Shown: one piece after another, positions 1-5,327 of the stretch
Layout: every line of letters starts with the position of its first letter
Position numbering within the stretch: position 1 is the first letter of the stretch
Assembly (NCBI GenBank): GCA_003511825.1
Contig: DOIU01000420.1
Span: 1-5,327 of the forward strand
Source of the DNA: Gammaproteobacteria bacterium
GTDB taxonomy: Bacteria > Pseudomonadota > Gammaproteobacteria > Granulosicoccales > Granulosicoccaceae
Length of the DNA: 5,327 nt
Direction of reading: 5' to 3'
Notes under the pieces: generated by a model
Told to the model about the DNA's origin: nothing
The model's database searches: none
Seen by the model: only the letters and a program-made list of their open reading frames with translations
Program-made: the position numbers and the translations under genes

Positions 1-2
1 CG

Positions 3-1232
3 GAATATGTGGTGATTCTCTGCACGCTGTTCATGCTGGTGGCCTTGGTGACCGGAATTGTAATACACAAAAAAATCTTTAAGGACTTTTTTACCTTCAG
101 GCCGGGCAAAAAGCAACGCAGTTGGCTGGATGCGCACAATGTCTTCAGTGTGCTCAGCTTGCCGTTTCAGTTCATGATCACCTATAGCGGCTTGTTGTTT
201 TTTATGAGCACGGTCATGCCCTTGTTGGTGTTTGCGCCGGTGGCGTTTATGGGTTTTGATGTGCCCAATATGCTCGCAGCGAATGACGTTGAAGACATGT
301 CACCCAAGAATCAAGCATTAATCAAGGTGGTGACAGAAGAAGTTTTTAACCAGCCCGAGGAACTGGCGCCGGCCGGTGAAGCCGCGCCGCTGGCACCCTT
401 GGGGCCGATGTTGGCGCACCTCGAGCAAACGCGACCGGGGCAGAGTGTGACGTCTGTCACCATCGACAATGCCCACGATCGCCACGCGCGCGTTGTCATG
501 GCAATGCCCAGTGGTGTCGGTGTGGCTGCGGACAGCAATATGGTGTTTGATGGGGTCAGTGGTGAGCGTATCGTCAAAGCGCTCTCAAGCCATGAGAATA
601 CCGGTGTGCTTGCCGGTGCCAAGTCCGTTGACGAGGTGATGACCAGTCTGCACGAAGGCCGGTTTGCGCCCCCCTTGTTGCGCTGGCTGTACTTTGCCTC
701 AGGCTTGATGGGGGCGGGCATGATTGCCACCGGTGCCATCCTCTGGGCCAACCGGCGGCGGGAGAAAGCCGAAAAGCAAGGAGTAAAGCCGTTCGGCCTG
801 GCGCTGGTTGAGCGCTTGAATGTGGCCACACTGGTGGGCCTGCCGATTGCGGTCGCGGTGTATTTTTGGGCCAATCGCCTGATTCCCGCCGACATGCCCG
901 GACGCTCAGAATGGGAGGCCCATGCGATGTTTATTGCCTGGGGGCTGATGTGCCTGCATGCGATTGTCGGTGTACAGCGGCGCGTATGGCAGGAACAACT
1001 TTGGGTGGCAGCCTTGGTGTATGCCTTGATCCCCGTGCTCAATGTCGCGACCAGTGAACGCCATTTGGGCGCAAGTCTGCCACAAGGTGACTGGATTATG
1101 GCCGGCTTTGATCTGGCCAGTCTGGCCATCGGCCTGGGTTTTGGTGCTGCCGCCCGGCGCGCGCAGAACCGCCAGACCCCATCTCGCGTGTGGCAACCCG
1201 CCACCGCAAAACGCTATTCACAACACGTATAA
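3..1232 (+). CDS. PepSY-associated transmembrane protein (PiuB-like), 5' end missing
   Basis: Inner-membrane protein of the PepSY-associated TM-helix family. The reading frame is open to the left edge (residues E-Y precede the GTG at 9), and a helix is already under way there, so the true start lies upstream; I estimate that 100 or more residues are missing. Numbering from the GTG at 9, family landmarks are GIVIHKKIF (16-24), LDAHN (40-44), the LPFQFMITYSGL stretch (51-62), a periplasmic segment at about 80-220, then LHEGRF (214-219) and LRWLYFASGL (224-233). Likely membrane segments are about 1-20, 48-78, 222-246, 272-290, 303-322, 331-347 and 362-382. Family members often sit beside TonB-dependent siderophore receptors and are linked to iron uptake, some as suspected siderophore reductases; the biochemical role here is inference. 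The efflux adaptor gene starts 9 bases after the TAA, so the two are probably cotranscribed. Confidence 0.85.
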   Translation, partial: EYVVILCTLFMLVALVTGIVIHKKIFKDFFTFRPGKKQRSWLDAHNVFSVLSLPFQFMITYSGLLFFMSTVMPLLVFAPVAFMGFDVPNMLAANDVEDMSPKNQALIKVVTEEVFNQPEELAPAGEAAPLAPLGPMLAHLEQTRPGQSVTSVTIDNAHDRHARVVMAMPSGVGVAADSNMVFDGVSGERIVKALSSHENTGVLAGAKSVDEVMTSLHEGRFAPPLLRWLYFASGLMGAGMIATGAILWANRRREKAEKQGVKPFGLALVERLNVATLVGLPIAVAVYFWANRLIPADMPGRSEWEAHAMFIAWGLMCLHAIVGVQRRVWQEQLWVAALVYALIPVLNVATSERHLGASLPQGDWIMAGFDLASLAIGLGFGAAARRAQNRQTPSRVWQPATAKRYSQHV

Positions 1233-1241
1233 GCCTATTTC

Positions 1242-2390
1242 ATGAAAACACGTATTCACCGACCCTTTGGTAAGGCGCGCCTCGCGCTGTTGCTGTTTGC
1301 CATTCTGCTTGCGGCTGCCGCTGTCTGGTGGCAAACCCCGGCTGCGATCAGTTACGAAACCGCAGCTGCCACGCGCGGGGATGTCGAGGCGATTGTCGGC
1401 GCTGTGGGCACCTTGTCGCCGTTGCACTCGGTGGAGGTGGGTGCCCAAGTGTCCGGTCAGATTGTCAATCTGGCGGTTGAGCCGGGTGATGAGGTTGAGA
1501 AAGGTCAGCTGCTGGTCGAGATCGATGCCAGCTTGCAGCAAGCGACCGTGGATGCCGGGCGCGCGGAGTTGGCCGGGTTAAAAGCGCAACTGGTGTCACT
1601 GGAGGCTAAAGCATTGCTGGCGGAGCAGCAGCATCGGCGGCAACAAAAATTGGCCAAAGACGGCGCAACATGCGAAGAGGATGTCCAAACCGCCACGGCG
1701 AACTGGGCGGTCGCGCGCGCTGAGATTGACCAGCTCAAGGCCCAGATTCAGCAAACCAGCTCGCGGCTGAAGGGCGATGAAGCACAACTCGGGTACACGC
1801 GTATCTACGCACCCATGGCCGGTACGGTCTTGTCGGTGGAGGCCAAGCGCGGGCAAACGCTGAACGCTACCTACTCGACGCCGGTGATCCTTAGTATCGC
1901 AGACCTCAGTCGCATGACTGTCGATGCCAAGGTTGCTGAGGCAGACATCCGCGCTATTCGCCCGGCGATGCCGGTGTGGTTTACCACGCTGGGGGATAAC
2001 CGCCGTCGCTGGCGCGGTGAGGTGCGCCAGATCCTGCCCGCGCCGGTGGCCAACGCATCCAATAACGACATTGTTCACTACCGCGTGCTGTTTGATGTGG
2101 ACAATGACGACGGTGCGTTGATGTCGGGTATGACCGTGCAAGTGTCATTCGTGACAGCGTTTGCCGAAGACGTGTTGCTGGTGCCGCTGGCGGCGATTAC
2201 CCAGCAGGGTCGCGCGGACGGCGATCCGGGCTTGTATACCGCCCGCGTGCTCGATGCCGAATCGCAGCCTCAGGCGCGTACCTTGCGCATTGGGCGGCAG
2301 GATGCGGTGGCGGCGGAGGTCTTGGAGGGCTTGGCGCCGGGCGAGGCCGTGATCGTGCGCGAAATGGATCCCGCGCTGCTGGAGGACTGA
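1242..2390 (+). CDS. macA: MacA-type periplasmic adaptor subunit of tripartite ABC efflux pump
   Basis: A 382-residue membrane-fusion protein, close to the usual MacA length (about 370). It would link the MacB transporter to the outer-membrane channel through the periplasm. Residues about 12-30 form an uncleaved-looking N-terminal membrane anchor after a basic start. The two lipoyl half-motifs are at about 63-95 (VEVGAQVSGQI, then GDEVEKGQLLVEID) and 184-215 (GYTRIYAPMAGTV, GQTL). Between them, 97-180 is an alanine- and glutamine-rich helical hairpin. A beta-barrel follows (about 222-305, with WFTTLGD), then a membrane-proximal domain (LLVPLAAIT, then LRIGRQ and EGLAPGEAVIV). Q205 in GQT lines up with the glutamine ring described for MacA. 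The hairpin-tip motif reads R133-QQK-L137-AKDGAT-C144, with cysteine where adaptors normally have serine or threonine. The ATG at 1242 gives the full anchor but has no clear Shine-Dalgarno sequence, so translation may be coupled to the upstream gene. A PvdR-like siderophore-pump adaptor is the main alternative name. Confidence 0.93.
   Translation: MKTRIHRPFGKARLALLLFAILLAAAAVWWQTPAAISYETAAATRGDVEAIVGAVGTLSPLHSVEVGAQVSGQIVNLAVEPGDEVEKGQLLVEIDASLQQATVDAGRAELAGLKAQLVSLEAKALLAEQQHRRQQKLAKDGATCEEDVQTATANWAVARAEIDQLKAQIQQTSSRLKGDEAQLGYTRIYAPMAGTVLSVEAKRGQTLNATYSTPVILSIADLSRMTVDAKVAEADIRAIRPAMPVWFTTLGDNRRRWRGEVRQILPAPVANASNNDIVHYRVLFDVDNDDGALMSGMTVQVSFVTAFAEDVLLVPLAAITQQGRADGDPGLYTARVLDAESQPQARTLRIGRQDAVAAEVLEGLAPGEAVIVREMDPALLED
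2381..2386 (+). promoter_or_regulatory. Shine-Dalgarno sequence for the ATPase gene
   Basis: GGAGGA lies 8 bases before the ATG at 2395, inside the last codons of the adaptor gene. It is the only strong ribosome-binding site I can see at a gene junction in this window. It supports 2395 as the ATPase start. Confidence 0.75.
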
Positions 2391-2394
2391 CGCG

Positions 2395-3105
2395 ATGTCT
2401 GCTGACTCTACTGCAAGCCCTGTGATTGAGCTGTGTGGCATTGAGAAATGCTATGGTGGTGAAGCCAATGGCACCAAGGTGCAACCCAAGGTGCGCGTGC
2501 TGAACCAGGTCTCGCTGTCGATTCGCGCCGGCGAATTCGTAGCGATTATCGGCGCCTCGGGGTCGGGTAAATCCACCTTAATGAATATCCTCGGTTGCCT
2601 CGATCGCCCCTCCGCCGGCGAGTACCGCTTTGCCGGGCATGACGTCGCCGGTTTTGACAACGACCAGCTGGCCTGGTTACGGCGCAACGCCTTTGGTTTT
2701 ATTTTCCAGAGCTATCACTTAATCCCCAGTGAAAGTGCCGCTGAGAATGTGGAGGTGCCGGCCTTGTATGCCGGCCTGGCGGATGATGCACGCCACGCGC
2801 GCTCTGAAGCACTGCTGGGTCGATTGGGCCTGGGCGAGCGACTGGATTACTTGCCTAAGCAGCTCTCAGGTGGCCAGCAACAGCGCGTCTCCATTGCGCG
2901 CGCGCTGATGAACGGTGGTTACATCATTCTCGCCGACGAACCCACCGGCGCGCTCGATACGGCATCGGGCGCCCAGGTGATGGGCTTGTTGCGCGAGCTG
3001 GCCGCGAATGGTCATACGATTATCCTGATCACGCACGACCCCAAGGTTGCCGATCAGGCAGAGCGGGTGATTGAGATCAGTGATGGGCGCATTGTGCGTG
3101 ACTAG
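2395..3105 (+). CDS. macB: MacB-type ABC transporter ATP-binding domain, ends at in-frame TAG
   Basis: A 236-residue nucleotide-binding domain that drives a MacB-type efflux pump. Visible motifs: aromatic A-loop residue Y20, Walker A GASGSGKST (53-61), Q-loop Q105 in FGFIFQ, signature LSGGQQQ (157-163), Walker B YIILADE with catalytic E182 (176-182), D-loop GALD (185-188) and switch histidine H214 in ITHD. All catalytic elements are present. It is strongly MacB/LolD-like, with MacB hallmarks such as STLMNILGCLD, ENVEVPALYAGL and SIARALMNGG. The segment between Y20 and VLNQ is a few residues longer than in E. coli MacB. It starts 4 bases after the adaptor stop. The protein ends at AERVIEISDGRIVRD, the point where MacB would continue into the linker and permease. 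The next gene is in the same frame, so this may be the N-terminal half of a fused MacB interrupted by TAG. A free-standing ATPase of the LolD/YbbA kind is the alternative. Confidence 0.93.
   Translation: MSADSTASPVIELCGIEKCYGGEANGTKVQPKVRVLNQVSLSIRAGEFVAIIGASGSGKSTLMNILGCLDRPSAGEYRFAGHDVAGFDNDQLAWLRRNAFGFIFQSYHLIPSESAAENVEVPALYAGLADDARHARSEALLGRLGLGERLDYLPKQLSGGQQQRVSIARALMNGGYIILADEPTGALDTASGAQVMGLLRELAANGHTIILITHDPKVADQAERVIEISDGRIVRD
3103..3105 (+). other. In-frame TAG separating the two halves of MacB
   Basis: This TAG ends the ATPase reading frame. The permease reading frame is the same frame (both start positions leave remainder 1 on division by 3). No other stop occurs between this codon and 4393; the 16 codons at 3106-3153 are all sense. 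Removing this one codon would give one protein with ATPase, linker of about 50 residues and permease in the order and length expected of MacB. Whether it is a mutation, an error in the read, a natural split or a readthrough site cannot be told from the sequence alone. Confidence 0.85.
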
Positions 3106-3122
3106 GCCACACCCGCCGAGGC

Positions 3123-3137
3123 ACACCAAAGCGGTGT
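3123..3137 (+). other. Small hairpin after the TAG codon
   Basis: ACACC (3123-3127) pairs perfectly with GGTGT (3133-3137) around a 5-base AAAGC loop, beginning 18 bases after the TAG. With only five pairs and no U-run it is not a convincing terminator, and it could be chance. It is recorded because it lies in the ATPase/permease junction. Confidence 0.25.
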
Positions 3138-3153
3138 AAAACCCGATCGCGCC

Positions 3154-4395
3154 GTGTTGCATCCGCCGGATATCACGCAAGTGGAGCACGGGCAAAGCAC
3201 GTCCTTATTGGCGAGTATTCAAGATGCCGCGCGCGCGGCTCGACGCTCCATGGTGGCCAATCCGGTGCGCACGGCGCTGACCTTGCTGGGCATTATCATC
3301 GGCGTTGCCGCCGTGATCGTGATGCTCTCCGTCGCCGAGGGAGCCAAGCGCATGATCACCAAAGAAATGGGCGTGTTTGGTACCAACTTGATGTTTCTCG
3401 ACGGCGAGTCGCCCTCACCACAAGCGCCCGAAGGGGTGATCAGTGCGTCTGATCTTCGCGCGATAGCACGTCTGCCCGAAGTGGATTTTGTCGAGCCCAC
3501 GGTCGGCGAGGACCTGGTCTTGCGTTATGGCAATGCCTACCACGCTGGCTATGTGCGTGGGAACAGCGCGGACTACCCGGCGGTGTATCACTGGCCGACG
3601 GCCTCGGGGCGTTTCTTCAGTCATGACGAATACCACCGCGCTGCGGCGGTTGCCGTGATTGGCCACAAGGTGCGTGAGGTGCTGTTCCCCGCGCAAGACC
3701 CGCTGGGCGAGTTTATGCTGATAGGGCAGACGCCGTTCCAGGTCGTGGGTGTGCTGAAAGAAAAGGACAACGAAGCCAACTTTGATCGCAACAGCCAAGT
3801 GGTCGTCCCCTATACCACCGCGGTCACGCGCTTGTATGGCCCCACCGACCCCGACTACGTCAGTATCGTCGCAGCGGAGCAGTACCCACTGGCGCATACC
3901 GAACGTGAGATCAACGCCATCCTGTTAAAACTGCATGGCGGCGTCGCCGACTTTGAGCTGGATAACTACGCCGCCTCGTTGGATTCGCAGCAAAAAATCC
4001 TGGGCCAACTGTCCATGATGCTGGGTGCGATTGCGGCCATATCCCTGCTGGTGGGCGGCATCGGCGTGATGAATGTGATGCTGATGTCCGTGCGTGAGCG
4101 CACGCGTGAAATCGGCATTCGCATGGCCACTGGCGCGCGCCAACGCGACATCATGCGTCAGTTTCTCACCGAGTCTGTGCTGGTGTCGTTGGTGGGTGGT
4201 GTTGTGGGCATTCTCTTGGCTTTTGCTCTGCTGTTGCTGGCCGTCTTGATCAGCGACGATGTGCCGGTCGCGATTGTGCCGGCGGTGGTGGCCGGCGCCT
4301 TCAGCTGTGCGCTGGTGACGGGGATTGTCTTTGGCTTCACGCCCGCCAGACGCGCGGCGCAACTGGACCCGGTCGCGGCATTGGCATCCGAATGA
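3154..4395 (+). CDS. macB: MacB-type permease domain (MacB_PCD plus FtsX), start uncertain
   Basis: The membrane half of a MacB-type transporter, up to 413 residues. An amphipathic lead-in (about 18-33) precedes the ANPVRTALTLLGIIIG stretch, with TM1 at about 40-60. The periplasmic MacB_PCD domain (about 61-283) includes the FGTNLMFLDG and SGRFF segments and a VVGV strand near 197-200. The FtsX core follows: TM2 about 284-310 (LLVGGIGVMNVML), the coupling-loop motif RERTREIGIRMATGAR (314-329), TM3 about 340-366 and TM4 about 373-396, ending FGFTPARRAAQLDPVAAL. This type III ABC fold has four helices and works as a dimer, passing periplasmic substrates to the adaptor. The GTG at 3154 is only the earliest possible start. 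It has no Shine-Dalgarno sequence and sits inside what would be the MacB linker. GTG 3181 and ATG 3250 are alternatives; the latter still keeps TM1. If the TAG at 3103 is an error or is read through, this is simply the C-terminal part of a 666-residue MacB. Confidence 0.9.
   Translation: MLHPPDITQVEHGQSTSLLASIQDAARAARRSMVANPVRTALTLLGIIIGVAAVIVMLSVAEGAKRMITKEMGVFGTNLMFLDGESPSPQAPEGVISASDLRAIARLPEVDFVEPTVGEDLVLRYGNAYHAGYVRGNSADYPAVYHWPTASGRFFSHDEYHRAAAVAVIGHKVREVLFPAQDPLGEFMLIGQTPFQVVGVLKEKDNEANFDRNSQVVVPYTTAVTRLYGPTDPDYVSIVAAEQYPLAHTEREINAILLKLHGGVADFELDNYAASLDSQQKILGQLSMMLGAIAAISLLVGGIGVMNVMLMSVRERTREIGIRMATGARQRDIMRQFLTESVLVSLVGGVVGILLAFALLLLAVLISDDVPVAIVPAVVAGAFSCALVTGIVFGFTPARRAAQLDPVAALASE
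4392..4395 (+). promoter_or_regulatory. ATGA stop/start overlap (translational coupling)
   Basis: The permease TGA (4393-4395) overlaps the ATG of the outer-membrane factor (4392-4394). The preceding bases show no purine-rich ribosome-binding site, so reinitiation by ribosomes finishing the permease is the likely way this gene is translated. Confidence 0.7.
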
Positions 4396-5327
4396 AAACA
4401 CGCAGATTGAATCGGCAGTTACGGTCACAGGCACGACCCGGTTTCGCGCTGGCGACGCTGGTCTTGCTGGGCGCTTGCAGCGCAGGGGCACCCGTGCGCA
4501 TGGAAGATCCCGCACCGGCGTTACCTGCGCACTGGAATAATGCAAGCCATGAGGTGTCGGCGGATGCTGCTGCGGCAGGCGCTATCGACGCACAGTGGTG
4601 GCAAGCCTTCGGCAATAAAGAACTGGATGCACTCATCACCACCGCGCAGGCGCAAAGCCTGGACATGGCCGCCGCCGTGGCACGGGTTCGCGCGGCAGAG
4701 GCGCAAGCGCGCGTGTCGGCAGCGGGTCGGTGGCCAATGCTCGCGGCGTCGGCGGGTGCCGGGCGCGACGGCTCGCTCAAGCACGGCGATCACAGCACAT
4801 CGTATGCACTCGGGCTCAACGCCAGTTACGAGGTGGACTTTTGGGGACGCCAAGGTGCGCAGGCCGCCAGTGGCCTGGCCGCGTTGCAGGCGCGCCGGTT
4901 TGATCGCGACACCGTGCGACTGACTGTGCAGGCAAACGTCGCCAGGCAGTGGCTGCAAACGGTTGCCCTGCGTGAGCAGTTGGCGATTGCCAAGCGCAAT
5001 CTGCAGAACGCGCAAGACGTCCTGAGCTTTATTGAAGCGCAAGCCCGCAACGGTGCGGCGACTGCGTTGGCGTTAGCGCAGCAGCGCGCGCTGGTGGCCG
5101 GGCAACAACGTAGCTTGGCCGCCTTGCAACAACAGGTGGAGGACAGTCGCCTTGTATTGGCGACCTTGCTGGGCCAGAACGACCTCGCGGTGGACACGGA
5201 CTCGCTGGCCGCTGTAGCGCCGCCGCCCCTGCCCGATGCCGGTCTGCCGGCCGATCTCTTGGTGCGTCGGCCCGATATCGCCAGCGCGGAGGCAGGCTTG
5301 GCAGAAGCGGATGCCAACATTCACGTT
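4392..5327 (+). CDS. NodT-family outer-membrane efflux lipoprotein, 3' end missing
   Basis: Outer-membrane factor of the TolC/OprM/NodT superfamily, expected to form the trimeric exit channel of the pump. The frame has 312 codons and no stop before the right edge; full-length relatives are about 450-490 residues. The N-terminus is a lipoprotein signal: a basic region (MKTRRLNRQLRSQARPG), a hydrophobic core and lipobox LGAC (26-29), with lipidation predicted on C29. Family landmarks include the WWQAFGNKELDALI segment (69-82), SLDMAAAVARVRAAEAQARV (helix), the SYEVDFWGR motif near 145-152, VARQWLQ, and the LLVRRPDIASAEAGLAEADA stretch close to the edge, typical of RND/ABC-pump outer-membrane factors. 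The ATG overlaps the permease stop as ATGA (4392-4395) and has no evident Shine-Dalgarno sequence, pointing to translational coupling. A dedicated channel in the operon resembles PvdRT-OpmQ rather than E. coli MacAB, which borrows TolC. Confidence 0.92.
   Translation, partial: MKTRRLNRQLRSQARPGFALATLVLLGACSAGAPVRMEDPAPALPAHWNNASHEVSADAAAAGAIDAQWWQAFGNKELDALITTAQAQSLDMAAAVARVRAAEAQARVSAAGRWPMLAASAGAGRDGSLKHGDHSTSYALGLNASYEVDFWGRQGAQAASGLAALQARRFDRDTVRLTVQANVARQWLQTVALREQLAIAKRNLQNAQDVLSFIEAQARNGAATALALAQQRALVAGQQRSLAALQQQVEDSRLVLATLLGQNDLAVDTDSLAAVAPPPLPDAGLPADLLVRRPDIASAEAGLAEADANIHV

Noticed and set aside
61..95. AT-rich patch with A7 (69-75) and T6 (87-92), resembling a promoter or slippery site
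   Set aside because: It encodes the conserved IHKKIFKDFF stretch of the PepSY-TM protein in frame, with no frameshift product implied and no gene start after it.
311..1204. Long minus-strand open frame (297 codons) opposite the PepSY-TM gene
   Set aside because: Its translation is rich in Arg, Ser, Pro and Ala with no recognisable domain, while the plus strand shows clear family motifs throughout. It is a shadow of a GC-rich gene.
1233..1241. Possible promoter between the PepSY-TM gene and the adaptor
   Set aside because: The gap is 9 bases, and no convincing -35/-10 pair stands out in the preceding coding sequence. Cotranscription is simpler.
3106..3153. Junction between ATPase and permease as an intergenic terminator or promoter
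   Set aside because: The only hairpin has five pairs and no T-run, and I see no -35/-10 pair. The stretch reads better as MacB linker coding sequence.
3925..4545. Minus-strand open frame (206 codons) across the permease/outer-membrane factor junction
   Set aside because: The product is His-, Gln- and Arg-rich low-complexity sequence typical of an antisense shadow. It crosses two well-supported plus-strand genes and has no start signal.
4521..5042. Minus-strand and out-of-frame plus-strand open frames within the last 900 bases
   Set aside because: The plus-strand frame from 4392 to the edge carries a lipobox and NodT-family motifs, and accounts for the region. The others are shadows.

Overview
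The window is one compact plus-strand gene block from what looks like a Gram-negative proteobacterium. The GC content is moderately high (about 60% by eye). The genes encode inner-membrane, periplasmic-adaptor and outer-membrane lipoprotein components, which together need a two-membrane envelope. A gammaproteobacterium is my best guess, from the closeness to MacA/MacB and PvdR/PvdT type proteins, but the sequence does not fix the genus.

Layout: (1) 3-1232, the 3' part of a PepSY-associated membrane protein, with its start outside the window. (2) 1242-2390, a MacA-type periplasmic adaptor. (3) 2395-3105, a MacB-type ATPase domain. (4) 3154-4395, a MacB-type permease domain. (5) 4392-5327, a NodT-family outer-membrane efflux lipoprotein, cut off by the window's right edge. 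Gaps are 9, 4 and 48 bases, and the last junction is a 4-base ATGA overlap. I see no internal promoter or terminator, so this reads as one transcription unit. No RNA genes, mobile elements, CRISPR arrays or long repeats were seen, and no stretch over 300 bases lacks a gene.

Genes 2-5 make a complete tripartite ABC efflux pump: ATP hydrolysis at the inner membrane, a periplasmic adaptor, and an outer-membrane channel. The PepSY-TM gene beside it belongs to a family often found with TonB-dependent siderophore receptors. That makes a siderophore or other iron-related export role (as in PvdRT-OpmQ) the best working hypothesis; macrolide or peptide export is the alternative.

The most notable observation is at the ATPase/permease junction. 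MacB is normally a single polypeptide. Here its two halves lie in the same reading frame, separated by one TAG codon (3103-3105), and the frame is open for all 16 codons between that TAG and the first possible restart (GTG 3154). The combined length of 667 codons including the TAG suits an intact MacB. This is therefore either a recent nonsense mutation or sequence error in a fused macB, a natural split by a single stop, or a stop that is read through.
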